Positions 10,797-20,789 of a stretch of 64,000 nucleotides of DNA are shown piece after piece. The stretch covers positions 30,711,934 to 30,775,933 of the forward strand of contig OX621252.1 of NCBI GenBank assembly GCA_951640165.1, given 5' to 3'. The notes below the pieces were generated by a model, which worked only from the letters and a program-made list of their open reading frames with translations, made no database searches and was not told the DNA's origin. Position numbers and translations under genes: made by a program. This DNA comes from Pseudoips prasinana (Eukaryota > Arthropoda > Insecta > Lepidoptera > Nolidae). Every line of letters starts with the position of its first letter. The first letter of the stretch is position 1.

Positions 10797-11199
10797 CATC
10801 ATATCAGCCGAAAGACGTCCACTGCCGGACAAGACCCTGCCCTAAGAATTGGCGATCGAAGTAAGATAGCCAGAGACGCTCCTGCCCGTTCCCGATAGGT
10901 ATTCTGACGGTCACCGTAGCCTAGTTGGTAGTGCTCCTGCCTACAAAGCTGGTGTCTGGGTTCGAATCCCGGTAAGTGCAAATATTTGTGTGATGACCAC
11001 GAATATTTGTTTCTGAGTCATGGATGTTTTCTATGTATATAAGTATTTATCTATCTATATAAGTATGTATTTCGTCGCCTGGTACCCATAGTACAAGCTT
11101 TGCTTAGTAGTAGGGGTTAGGATGATCTGTGTGACATTGTCCCGAGATATTATATTATTATTATTCCCTGGGGGCAACTTCTACGCCCGCCACGGTACT
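10797..11199 (-). mobile_element. RTE-N, copy 2, split by SINE-A
   Basis: The left part (10797-10907) contains 'atcagccgaaagacgtcc' and 'gacgctcctgcccg' and ends at 'ggtattc'. The right part resumes with 'ccctgggggcaacttctac'. In intact copies these are continuous ('ggtattccctggaaccgac'), so the SINE-A between them is a later insertion. Confidence 0.8.
10908..11168 (+). mobile_element. SINE-A, copy 3, inserted into RTE-N
   Basis: A full-length SINE-A with intact A-box-like 'tagcctagttgg', B box 'ggttcgaatcc' and (tat)n tail. It sits precisely inside the RTE-N word 'ggtattc/ccctgg'. Confidence 0.9.
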
Positions 11200-11730
11200 T
11201 ACTTACTTATCGTATGGCCCAGCTAACAGCGTGTCCAGCCTGCCCTGCCCCATATTCATGGCAGGATCTTAGAAATGCCACATGCAGGGCAATCAGTGTG
11301 GCCACTGGGTCACAAACATTTAATGAGTGTGCCATCGAAACGCTAAGAAGAAGAAGATCCTATGGGCCGCGGTTACCCTGGTGTCAGAGTTGTACAAGCC
11401 GTCTCTTAGGCCTGAGAAATGGCTTAAAATGAAAAATCAAAATCAAAAAGTAATTTATTCAGTTAAAATATTACATTTGTGTGGAATCGTCAATTTTTTT
11501 TTATCCTACCGTGCAGTGCATTACGTGGCAGCTACTGAGAAACACTGCCAGAAAACGCAGTAGGAATCTTAAGCTTAAGGACTGTTAACTAATAGCCACA
11601 ACCGGGACCGACAGTTTAACGTGCCTTCCGAATCACGGAGACGCTAAAAAATTAAACCACTTTTGCGGTCACCCATCTATGGAATGACCGCGAGCCTAGT
11701 TGCTTAACCTCGCCGATGACTTAAGTAATC
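11195..11730 (-). mobile_element. 5S-SINE, copy 2, with two insertions
   Basis: The 5S-like head (minus strand, near 11690: 'gaggttaagcaactaggc' and 'atgggtgacc') and the body are present. The copy is broken twice: by about 145 bp of unknown sequence (11216-11360) and by a LINE 3' fragment with a (aaatc)-type tail (about 11430-11565). The terminal 'ttacttacttatcg' is at 11200. Confidence 0.75.
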
Positions 11731-11731
11731 C

Positions 11732-11922
11732 ACTGCAAGACAATAACCTGCCCTTATAAGGGGGAATATGCCAAAATCACCACGCTTGGCATACGGTTTG
11801 GCGACCGAAGTGAGATGGTCAGAGTTCGGAGAGAGACGCTCCTGCCCAATCTCTGTTCGGTATTCCCTGGAACCGACTTCTACACCTCTACACTATATAA
11901 GATGGGATGGTGATATTTGTCG
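11732..11922 (-). mobile_element. RTE-N, copy 3
   Basis: Minus-strand order matches other RTE-N copies: the leader words 'ggtgtagaagtcg'-like, 'gggcaggagcgtctctctc', 'gccaaacc', 'gccaagcgtggtgatttt', then the truncated 3' tail 'gcagtggatta'. Confidence 0.75.
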
Positions 11923-12593
11923 AATTTATTTTATATTTTTATACCTGTAATACAACAATAAATTCATATCAAACGTACAGAGAGTCTTATAGTTCTATAA
12001 GCGTAATAAAATATAGATATATTTTCGTGTTTAAAATGATAAAATACGTATTTTCTTTTCTGATTTGTGGATGAAATGTGCAATGCATTCTGACTAGATT
12101 GGTTTGCGAGATGAATAAGAAATAAGTAGTCTAGTTTAAAGTCTTGTATTAGAATTGTTTTGTTTTTTCTAGAAAATTAGAATCGTTTCTTGAAATATGA
12201 TAGTGTGAATAAACTCTGTTACCGTTAAATATTTATTTATACTTAGATGATAGAAAATATAATATTTTATAATATAACGTCGCGCACGTGTTTTGATTTA
12301 AAGAATACACTTATATATTTCTATTATTTTTTAGATTGACTAGATTGATTGTTTAAAAATACTTCAATTATCTATTTATGAACGTGAATTTTTAGGCACT
12401 TTTCGTTATTTGAGAGAGAATAAGATAGAAGATATGACGTTTTATGAATTAAATAAATTTTTCATGTAATCATACTTTTTCTTGTACTTTATGATATTAA
12501 AATAACATTTTTGCTATACATAACATGGCTATGAACGTAATAAAATTATTTGTATTGAGTGTCTTAAAAGATCGTTTATTGACCTAGCTTTTA
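11923..12593. other. Unassigned AT-rich spacer
   Basis: About 670 bp of strongly AT-rich sequence. No frame, hairpin or repeat recognised. Confidence 0.4.
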
Positions 12594-12815
12594 CTGTGTG
12601 GTGACGGCACAGAATATCATCACCCCATCGCATCCCGTGGGGGGTGTAGAAATCGACCGAGGGCACACCTACCAGAGAACGGGCAGCAGCGTTTTTCTGT
12701 GAATGTGTATGACCATCAAACTGCGATCGTCAACCCGTACGCAAAGCGCGGCGATTATGGCATATCCCCCATTCTTTGGGGAGGCTTTTGTCCAGCAGTG
12801 GACGTACTTTGGCTG
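12594..12815 (+). mobile_element. RTE-N, copy 4 (cleanest example)
   Basis: The leader 'ctgtgtggtgacggcac' through 'gagaacgggcagcagcgtt', 'gcgatcgtcaacccg' and 'gcggcgattatggcatat' matches the first 150 nt or so of the RTE at 57641 downward. It is followed directly by the RTE 3' end 'gaggcttttgtccagcagtg'. The total length is about 220 bp. Confidence 0.85.
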
Positions 12816-12937
12816 ACATGGTGAATCGACTTAGCATTCGTACAGCGGACTTTAAATATGGCTGGAAACATGTAAAAACCATTAAAACTGCCCGGCTATG
12901 AAGGTAACATTTTTTTTGTTCCCCAAGTACCATATCG

Positions 12938-13195
12938 ACGGGCCTGTTGTGGGCCGGGCGTGGTTGGCAAATGCTTGCTTTCTGCACCGGAAGTCGTGGG
13001 TCCGATTCCCACCCAGGACAAAAAGTTGTATGCATGAACATGTCTGTTTGTCCTGAGTTTGGATGTAATTATCTATATAAGTATGTATTTACTAAAGAAA
13101 AGTAGTATATCAGTTATCTGGTTTCTATAGTTCAAGCTCTGCTTAGTTTGGGATCAGATGGCCGTGTGTAAATAATGTCCCAGGATATTATATAT
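12938..13195 (+). mobile_element. SINE-B (tRNA-derived), copy 1
   Basis: The head has 'gcgtggttggcaaatgc' (A-box-like) and a B-box-like 'gtccgattcccacccagg'. The body contains 'gtatatcagttatctgg' and 'tttgggatcagatggcc', and it ends in (ta)n. Homologous to 18903-19166, 29767-30015 and 40989-41187. Confidence 0.85.
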
Positions 13196-13605
13196 ATATA
13201 TATAAGTTAAATTTAGCTTTAATACTATAGCGAAAGTATAATGATATTTTTTTTTAATTTAGGGGTGTCGGGCAGGGGGTAGAAACTGTCATAAGTGTGT
13301 AAGTGTAACTTTCATTAAGTGTCCGGCAACTGGTGCCGTGATTTCTAAAGTTGTCTCGAAGAAAATATAAAAAATTAAACTTAATACTTTAACGAATTTT
13401 AGGTGCTATTTTAGACACCTTCACTTCCTGCCTGCCAAAGCAATCACAACCGAAACTCCATAGTCGCTGGCCGTTCTTACCTGTATAGGGGACATGCACA
13501 GAAAAACTTTAGTTTTATAAAATAACGAAGGTCTGGCCGTCATTGGTTCTTGCTCATAGAAAAATATTACTACACATTATGTTCCGATTCTATAGAAAAG
13601 CTTTG
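13196..13605. other. Unassigned spacer
   Basis: It starts in the (ta)n SINE tail and includes a G-rich stretch at 13262-13280. No frame or repeat was recognised. Confidence 0.4.
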
Positions 13606-13863
13606 TAAAACGGGACCCTATTACTAAGACTTCGCTGTCTGTCTGTCTGTCCGTCTGTCACCTGGCTGTATCTCATGAACCGTGATAGTTAGATAGTTGA
13701 AATTTTCACAGATGATGTATTTCTGTTGCCGCTATTACAACAAATACCTACTAAAAGTCAAAATAAAATAAATATTTAAGGGGACTCCCATACAACACAC
13801 GTGAATTTTTATAGATAATGGTAAGGAACCCTTCGTGCGTGAGTCGGATTCGCTCTCGGCCGG
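13606..13863 (-). repeat. Repeat W, copy 2
   Basis: Reverse complement of the 8905-9180 repeat: 'aacgggaccctattac', 'ctgtctgtccgtctgtc', 'gggactcccatacaac', 'gagtcggattcgctc'. Confidence 0.8.
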
Positions 13864-14186
13864 TTATTTATAAGTCTTCGTTGATAAAAACCTTATTCAC
13901 TTTATAGTTTATTTTTATGTGTTAGTAATTTTATAAAAATTATACTAATACCAGCAATTGACAACATTTCAAAACTGACACCACCTTAAAACAAAAATAC
14001 CATTTCTTTATTTTTGTATCCTGAGTTCAAATATATTTTTTTTATATTTTTTTATTTCTTCATTTCTGAGGAAATAAATAAAAACTGAAAAAGGTGTTAT
14101 GTCGTCACTTATACGGCAGACGAGGTAGTTTCCTTTGCCTAAGCATACCAATGTTTTAAACGAAAACATTAATGTCAAACAGGCCA
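13864..14186. other. Unassigned AT-rich spacer
   Basis: Nothing recognised. It ends at the microsatellite tail of the next LINE. Confidence 0.4.
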
Positions 14187-14848
14187 TGTCAAATCAAATC
14201 AAATCAAATCAAACTTTTATTTGTTAACACAGGTAAAAAAAAATACAGATCTTACATTTGGTGAACAGAACGCTATGTTATGCCCGAAGGCGTACAAATA
14301 TGGTGTGCATCTAGCTCAAAATTACGAATTTAAATTTCACATAAAAAATAATATACATATTTGAGAATCATGCATAATTTAATTATCAAAATAAATTCAT
14401 TAATTATATAATAAAACTTGATGATGTTAGATTTAAATGTGGAATTATATAATTATAAATGTCAAGAAAAAGAATCTAAGTACCTTTATCCAAATAATTA
14501 AAATGTCAAAAGAAAAAAAAAAATTGTCACTATAATTCAAAATGTCAAAAATTATTAAATGTCAATATTAATAATAAATTTCAATTCCAAATTAATTTAT
14601 CATTTAAGTTTTCTCCTTTAACACAGAAACAAAGCATTATAACAATAACTATTTTTTTTTTTTTATATTGAGCCATCACTGAGAAATTCATCCAGTGTGT
14701 AGTAACATTTGTCACTAAGCATGTTATTAAGTACCTTTTTGAATTTTGTTACTTGCATATTTTTAAGGGCATCCGGTAATTTATTATAAATTTTTGGAGC
14801 GTTGCCGAAAAAACTTTTACGCATTAAGGCTGTTTTACATTTAACATT
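14187..14848 (-). mobile_element. 5'-truncated CR1/Daphne-like LINE, 3' end
   Basis: The left edge is a (aaatc)n microsatellite (14191-14210), which is the element's 3' tail on the minus strand. An AT-rich 3' UTR follows, and a coding remnant occupies 14663-14848. Confidence 0.8.
14663..14848 (-). pseudogene. LINE ORF2 C-terminus
   Basis: The frame reads 'SFFGNAPKIYNKLPDALKN', then 'VTKFKKVLNNMLSDKCYYT', and stops at TAA (14663-14665) after 'LSDGSI'. This is the conserved 'NxLPxxLK...FKxxLxxxL' tail of CR1/Daphne-type ORF2 proteins. Sixty-odd codons are open without a stop. It has no start codon because the insertion is 5'-truncated. Confidence 0.8.
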
Positions 14849-15282
14849 ACATAGTTGTCAAATTGTCAAGTGTCATTCACGTTTTAAATTTCGAAACTTT
14901 CACGGTTACTTAATGAAATATAATAAGGATAATAACACTGGAATGGAATTTAATATTGACGATTTTGATTTTATTTAAATTGGAAACATTAAACAAACGT
15001 AGTTAAACAAGTATAGGCGTCAACGAGTTTGGCAAGACAGTGTTTTTTTTTCACGGGTTACATTAAAGCAAAGATCGATAGCTATTCCACCGTATGTATG
15101 ACGTCATTTGCCGCTTACGTATTTTTAGAATACATCGAATTTCAAAGTTGACATTATCAATGAAAAGTTCATAATTTCTCAAAAAGGAAAAATATGGGTG
15201 CTCTAGTTTTGGATTTACTTTTAAATAACGCAATAATACATGCCAGTTAAAAATATGAAATGTTGTCAATTGCTATAAGGCA
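14849..15282. other. Unassigned spacer
   Basis: A minus-strand frame of 68 codons at 15063-15269 has no recognisable domain and is not convincing. No repeat identified. Confidence 0.35.
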
Positions 15283-15540
15283 CTCACCCAGTTAGTAATC
15301 ACTCCCGCCCATGGAAACTTGCAACACCAGAGGGGCTGCAAGTATGTTGCCGGTCTTGAGCTAGTAATAGGCTCGCTTCTTGAAGATTTCCATGTCATAC
15401 CTCCGCAGTTAATTGATTCTATAGGTGGTTGTGCGCGGTAAAAAGTTTCATGTGAAACGCACGGTATTAGACCACCATTCATCCAGGTATGGATATAATT
15501 TCCTGATGACAGCATCTGTGGCGGAACGTGACGGCAGATG
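15283..15540 (-). pseudogene. LINE C-terminal remnant whose 3' end is shared with retroposon E
   Basis: With three internal stops removed by eye, the minus strand reads 'LDEWWSNTVRFT', 'NFLPRTT' and 'RRYDMEIFKKRAYY', a typical LINE C-terminus ('xVRFxxNFLPRTTxLWNxLP'). The downstream bases ('aagaccggcaacatac', 'tctggtgttgcaag') are the same as the 3' part of retroposon E, so E appears to borrow this LINE's tail. Confidence 0.7.
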
Positions 15541-15828
15541 AAAATTTCGATTATTTTCTCAGAACACGTTTGAGCTCATAAAACAAAAAGAGCTACACAT
15601 CTTATTTCATTTAAAATAACAATCATTCACAGAATGGAAATGTCCTCACGTAACAAGGTAAGTCGCAATAGCCTGCGGTAGTTTACTTATACAGAGCAAC
15701 AATATAGTCTGAATGCTCGTCGTAAAGCAGAACTATCGCTACATATTTCTACAATGTATTAGAAATACATACAATTCAATGTTTTCCTTGCATTTATTTC
15801 CAAAGGTACCTACTCTAGTCTGGTATTC
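15541..15828. other. Unassigned spacer
   Basis: No gene or repeat recognised. Confidence 0.35.
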
Positions 15829-15935
15829 TAGGAATAATAATACCCTCCTAGTCAGCCACGGTGACAAATTTCAACGGAGAGTAGCCATAAATAGTACGCA
15901 AATACAGGGACACTTTCTATTCCAATAGGTATTCT
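15829..15935 (-). mobile_element. SINE-C tail fragment
   Basis: 'aataataataccctcctag', 'gagagtagccata' and 'gggacactttctattcca' are degraded SINE-C 3' sequence. It is cut off at about 15935 by the L element. Confidence 0.6.
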
Positions 15936-15998
15936 AACGCGACGTCCTGCTTGAGCGATCTAGACACGACCGCTAAGTACGCGCGGCGCGGCGCGAAT

Positions 15999-16879
15999 TA
16001 AGTATGTGTCGTTCGCGATTGAACGATTCAAAAGAACCAGATCTTCAAGTTGTCTCTATCGAACGGGTCACTTTATTGAAAATGATCCGTTCGTTCATTT
16101 GATTGCACTGGCTCGCGAGTCGTAGTCCATTGACGATCGCATCGTAGGTCGCGGCAATTCGGGTTACAGTGAGAGAAAGAACGAACCGAGGGAGAGCCGA
16201 TGATGCGGTGACTTTTTTGAATGTATGGAACACAGTATAAAAAGTACTAACGTAGTATGACTGACGGCCGATCTAACAATGAACTATGAGTCTTAAATAT
16301 AGGGTGCTAGAATCTATTCCATTCTTTTAGTTTGCTCCTACTTTAGATATTTTAATAAAGTCTTTTGGTGCTGAAAATTTGTAATTTTTATAAATAACCA
16401 AATCAGAAAAATTAAACTATAACAAGCGTTTTAGTTTGATTTTTCTGATTCATCTGAGATTATATAATAGTAAAAAATTACATTATTTTACCCATAATTT
16501 AACGTTATTTATTCAGTACCAAATAAATTTACCTATGATGTAATAATGATACCTACATACCAAAAAATTTAAAGGTTTTTGTTTTTAAAAGTGCTTATTT
16601 TAGTTATTTAATGTCATTCATTAATTATAATAACTGATTATGATTTATTCAATAAATCATAATCAGTTATTATATCGGGATCGCAGATCCCAATAAATTT
16701 TATTGGGATCTGCGATCTGCAATCTCAAATCTCAATCAATCAGAACTATTGTTTTACTATGTAGGTATGTTCTTTTGAAATTGAACCATTTGATTGAACG
16801 GGTCGAACGAACCAGATCACTTTGTCAACGGGTCAGTATTGATTCGTATCTTTGCGATCGAACGAACGACACATGCTTA
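15999..16879. mobile_element. hAT-like non-autonomous element N with exact 8-bp target duplication
   Basis: It is flanked by GCGCGAAT at 15991-15998 and 16880-16887. The termini are 17-bp inverted repeats, TAAGTATGTGTCGTTCG and TAAGCATGTGTCGTTCG (one mismatch). An 8-bp target duplication with short TIRs is the hAT signature. The interior has no transposase frame but holds three strong hairpins (16400-16450, 16628-16671, 16678-16720). Confidence 0.9.
16400..16720. repeat. Three consecutive hairpins inside element N
   Basis: 'aatcagaaaaattaaac' pairs with 'gtttgatttttctgatt'. 'taataactgattatgattta' pairs with its exact complement, with a single-base loop at 16650. 'gatcgcagatcccaataaa' pairs with 'tttattgggatctgcgatc'. 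Such inverted repeats may be subterminal or internal hairpins of the transposon. Confidence 0.85.
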
Positions 16880-17121
16880 GCGCGAATGCAACAAACAGTC
16901 GAAACCTATTGAAGTGGCCTACGTGACCAAACGCGCGTGCGGTGCGGTGCGGAGCGGCGCGAACTGAAGCGAACGCGATCAGTTGGTTTGATATTTTCGC
17001 GCAGACAGGATGCGGTGCCGTCGTGTTCTTGTGGCGTCGATGGCGGCTGCGCGAAACGATTCGCGTGCACGTAGGACGACCTACGTAGGCCGTAGCGTTA
17101 CGCAGGACGTCGCGTAACGCT

Positions 17122-17640
17122 ACGTCCTAGGTAGGCGGTTCAAAGCGAACGCGATTATGAAGCGGTGACACGCGAATTCAATGCGGTGCGGTGCGACGCG
17201 GTGGCCATGTCCTACATGTACGCGAATCGTCTCACGCTGCCGCAATATATATGCCGCAAAAATACGACGCCACCGCATCCTGTTCGTGCGAAAATATCAA
17301 GCCAACTGATATAAAAAGAAAATATCTATACGCAACCGCGAAACGGCGCGGCGCGGCGCGAAAACAACAAAGAGTCGAAACCTATTGAAGTGGCCTACGT
17401 GACAAAACGCGCGTGCGGTGCGGTGCGGAGCGGCGCGACATGAAGCGAACGCGATCAGTTGGGTTGATATTCTCGCGCGAACAGGATGCGGTGCCGTCGT
17501 GTTTTTGCGGCGTCGGTGGCGGCTGCGCGAGACGATTCGCGTGCACGTAGGACTTAGGCACCGTATCGCATTGAATTCGCGCGTCACCGCTTTATAATCG
17601 TGTTCGCTTTGAACCGCCTACTTAGGACGTAGCGTAATGT
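17122..17640. mobile_element. Head-to-head pair of L elements (long inverted repeat)
   Basis: About 200 bp from 'taacgctacgtcctagg' rightward is repeated in inverted orientation leftward from 17635 ('ctacttaggacgtagcg'). The two arms diverge only modestly. The centre holds the 'gcggcgcggcgcg' core and the shared motif 'acctattgaagtggcc'. A smaller palindrome (about 17092-17131) marks the junction with L copy 1. Confidence 0.75.
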
Positions 17641-17822
17641 TCCGATGGGACGACTAGTGACACGACCGGAAAGAGTTTAAGTACAGGACCGACGGCTTTA
17701 CATGCTCTCTGAGGTAATACCGCCGACTTCAAAACTTCGGGAAGATACTGAGAAAATTTCCTAACAGAAAAATATCAAAATTCTTTATGCGTCATCCCAT
17801 GACTTAAACCCAGGTCCTCACT
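17640..17822 (-). mobile_element. SINE-C, partial copy 2
   Basis: It contains 'tccgatgggacgactag', 'cgaccggaaagag', 'ggaccgacggctttacat' and 'cttcgggaagatactgag', all in SINE-C order on the minus strand. Both ends are truncated. It begins exactly where L ends. Confidence 0.75.
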
Positions 17823-17848
17823 AAATTAAGTTGAACTCTCTGAAAGAC

Positions 17849-18222
17849 TGCCTCGTTGGTCTAGTGGTAGCGTGTTCACCCGCAGATAATGAGGTCCTGG
17901 GTTCAAATGCTGGTCGGGCCAAAAGTGATTTTGGGACTTTTCTGTAAAAATAAAAATTTCTCAGCATCAGCCCGTATTTTGGGAATTGGCGGTATTACAC
18001 CCCCGTGCCTCAAAGAGCACGTAAACCCGTCAGTCCTGTACCCAACCTCTTTCCGGTAGTGTCGCAAGGCGTCCCATCGGATCATGAGAGTGATGGAATA
18101 GAAAGTGCTTCTGTGTTTGCCCACACACGTGTGCACTATAAAATGTCCCGCGCAGATGGCTAACCTCTATTGAGACTGGCCGCCGTGTCCGAAATTCGGC
18201 TGGGAGGACATTATTTATATAA
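17849..18222 (+). mobile_element. SINE-C, copy 3 (full length)
   Basis: The head 'gcctcgttggtctagtggta' and a B-box-like 'gggttcaaatgctggtc' are followed by the complete body to 'gaaattcggctgggaggac' and an AT tail. A 25-bp scrap of another SINE-C head (18232-18258, minus) follows. Confidence 0.9.
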
Positions 18223-18258
18223 AGTTGTACATGCTACCGCTAGACCAAAGGGGCAATT

Positions 18259-18492
18259 AAATGAGATACCTACTCTAAGAATAAGTCCCTAGTGCAAGGT
18301 GCATTTAAATATTACTAAGGAAATATTAAAGGTTTCGTTTTAATGCCAACAATACGGAAACTACGGCTGCCTTATAAATGGGTGCCTTTGATTTGATGAA
18401 GGCTTTGTGTGATATATATATTTTTATTTATTTCAGACTAGTTGTGCCTCTACATTATATGGCTGGCTATGAGTTATTCGGATTTGTAAACT
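18259..18492. other. Unassigned spacer
   Basis: No feature recognised in this AT-rich stretch. Confidence 0.35.
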
Positions 18493-18898
18493 ACTAGTTG
18501 TGCCCGCGACTTCATCTGCACATTTTGTATTGACACCGTAAATGTTACATCAGAACAACTCTAATATTCTGTCTCTTGTCGCAAAGTTATAAAAATCATT
18601 CAATTAACCTTACATATTTCCATACAAACTTTGAATTTCATATTTATTTATATCGAATCAACTGCCTAATCTATCTACATCCATCATCTACATACATCTA
18701 TCAAGTTTCAAGCTTCTAGCTTTAAAATGACGATATTTACATACAAATTTCACTCCCCCCTTTCAACCCCTTACAACCCTTTTTTGCATTAAAAAGTAGC
18801 CTATCTCCTTTCTCGGGCTCTAGACTATCTGTGTACGAAAAATTTCATTTAATTTGGTTTAGTAGTTATGGCGTGAAAAAGTGACAGACAAAGAGACA
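18493..18898 (-). mobile_element. Helitron-like element (3' terminus ACTAG at left)
   Basis: On the minus strand it ends in 'gaagtcgcgggcacaactag', with the CTAGT end typical of non-autonomous lepidopteran Helitron-like repeats. The body shows 'gtgtacgaaaaatttcat' and 'ttatggcgtgaaaaagtg'. No Rep/helicase coding. Assignment is by terminal and body similarity recalled from the family. Confidence 0.55.
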
Positions 18899-18902
18899 AT
18901 AA

Positions 18903-19166
18903 TGATATCCTGGGACATTATTTACACACGGCTGACATGGCCATCTGATCCCATACTAAGCAGAGCCTGTACAATGGAATCCAGATAACTGATATACCAC
19001 ATATACTATTTTTCTTTTGTAAATACATACTTATATAGATAATTACACACAGACTAAAGTCAAACACACATGTTCATGCACACAAATATCTGTCCTGGGT
19101 GGAAATCGGACCCACGACCTCCGGCGTGAAAAGCAAGCATTTGCCAACCACGCCAACAGGTCCGTC
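18903..19166 (-). mobile_element. SINE-B, copy 2
   Basis: Reverse orientation. Its head, including the leading 'gacggacctgttggcg', is the most complete of the SINE-B copies, and the B-box area reads 'gtgggtccgatttccaccca'. Confidence 0.88.
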
Positions 19167-19484
19167 ATTATTCAAAATATATTATTATATGTGGCGACAG
19201 TTAAGGCACGTAGGACATGTTAACAAGTGTGTCATCAGTGTGGAATAGAACCACACTTGCACTTCAGGTTGGAACCGTTCACAAATCCCCACCTAATCAA
19301 GTTTTCCTTACTTTGACCAACTTGTCCTGAGTCTGTTCAGAAGCTTCCAGGTTAGCGACGGAAACTTGTTTCCAGGCGGAAGATTTTAGCAGTAAGGAAG
19401 AATGGGATGGGTAGGGTAAAAGCTTTTGTGACTTCTGAGCCTTTGTGTGACATAATTTTTTTTCGGGACATACCCTCCCTCTTA

Positions 19485-19870
19485 CTCACCTCTGCAACTC
19501 CTGTAAGCCAGGATCAACAGTGGCAAACAATGAAATGACACTGAGCAGTGAGGCTCAGCCATGTCCTGGGAAATCGCTTTAACTGTCTTGGATCCCGCAA
19601 CAAATTTAATCAGAAAGAAAAAAAGAGAGTTATAAAAGAATAGTTCCACTACCCTCCAGAGCAAAGCGAAATACAGAATTATATAAAAAGGCTATAGCCT
19701 CATAAAACGAGAGAATTGCAACTAGAGAAGCCAGCTGCAAAAGCACCGAGGATCAATTTAAGGGTCCTAAGTGAGCTGTTATATTTGATTCCAATAGTAG
19801 TTATGGCAAAAGTGCTTAAACGCACGGAAGTTGTTCCTTGTTGCTATAAGATCCGTATAATAAACTACTC
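19485..19870. repeat. Unclassified repeat X, copy 1
   Basis: It matches 33508-33850: 'caactcctgtaagcc', 'gatcaacagtggcaaac', 'ttggatcccgcaacaaattt', 'gccagctgcaaaagcacc' and 'ttccttgttgctataag'. No domain is recognised in either copy. It might be a worn LTR-element or LINE fragment. Confidence 0.65.
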
Positions 19871-20280
19871 CAGATATTGGTTGCAAGATATTAAACATAA
19901 TATGACGCTGATTTTGCCAGAGATCACACTTGCTTACTTTTGTACATAAGTAGACAATGAACGCGCCTAAAAAGAAGTATTTACTAACTAAAGCGCCATA
20001 CAATGAATTCGGCAATAACCACTTTACTCAAAACTTGCACAATATAGTACCACGTAAACTAGAGGCAACAATATAAGCAACAGTTAAGTGTTTTGTCGTA
20101 AAACTGAACAATTCTACGCTTAGATAGTACAGTAGTTCTATATAACTGGACTTTCAGGCGAAGATAAAGTTAGAATGTTTCAACTCCTTTAGAACTCATA
20201 GTGAGACAGCATCTGGCTGAAAGTTATATTACGTGCGAAAGGATAATTTTGAAAAAATGTTTCGTGTGCTTAATGCATAT
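19871..20280. other. Unassigned spacer
   Basis: Overlapping small frames on both strands at 19716-20015 are mutual shadows without recognisable content. Confidence 0.35.
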
Positions 20281-20617
20281 TAATAATAATGTCCCCGTAG
20301 CCGAATTTCGGCCACGGCAGCCAGTTTCAACAGAGATTAGCCAATTGCACGGGACGTGTTATAGTGCTCAAGTGTGTGCGCAAACACAGGAGCACTTCTA
20401 TTCCAACACTCTCATGATACGATGGGACGCCTAGCAACACGACCGGAAAGAGGCCAGGTACAGGACCGACGGCTTTACGTGCTCTCAACTTCCAGACTTC
20501 GGGCTGATGCTGAGGATTTTTTTTACAGATAAATCCCATCACTTTAGCCCGACCCAGGATTTGAACCCAGGACCTCGTTCTCTGCTAAACACGCTACCGC
20601 TAGACAAACGAGGCAGT
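20281..20617 (-). mobile_element. SINE-C, copy 4
   Basis: Full-length orientation on the minus strand, from 'ctcgtttgtctagcggtag' at right to 'gccgaaattcggctacggg' and the (taat)n tail at left. A short internal deletion removes the 'ccgaggcacggggg' region. Confidence 0.88.
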
Positions 20618-20789
20618 ACAATGTATATTACATACCTAGACGGCAACGGCAAAGAATATCATCACCCTATTTTATCACGTGGGAAGCGTAGAAGTAGACA
20701 TGAGGGAATATCTTCTCGAGAACGGACAGCAGCGTCTCTCTGTATACTATGACCATATACTGCGATCGCCAACCCATCTGCCAAGCTGA

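Larger units (their letters stand above)
15943..17110 (-). mobile_element. GC-rich TIR element L, copy 1, split by a hAT-like insertion
   Basis: The left end 'taacgcgacgtcctgc' and the interior after the insertion ('gtcgaaacctattgaag', 'ggtgccgtcgtgttct', 'gattcgcgtgcacgtagg') match the complete copy at 43528-43860 in reverse. CpG density is far above that of the neighbourhood. Non-autonomous, with no coding frame. The inserted element N occupies 15999-16879. Confidence 0.75.

Noticed and set aside
17297..17587. 96-codon Arg-rich frame on the minus strand
   Set aside because: Compositional artefact of the GC-rich L elements; similar frames appear in L copy 4.
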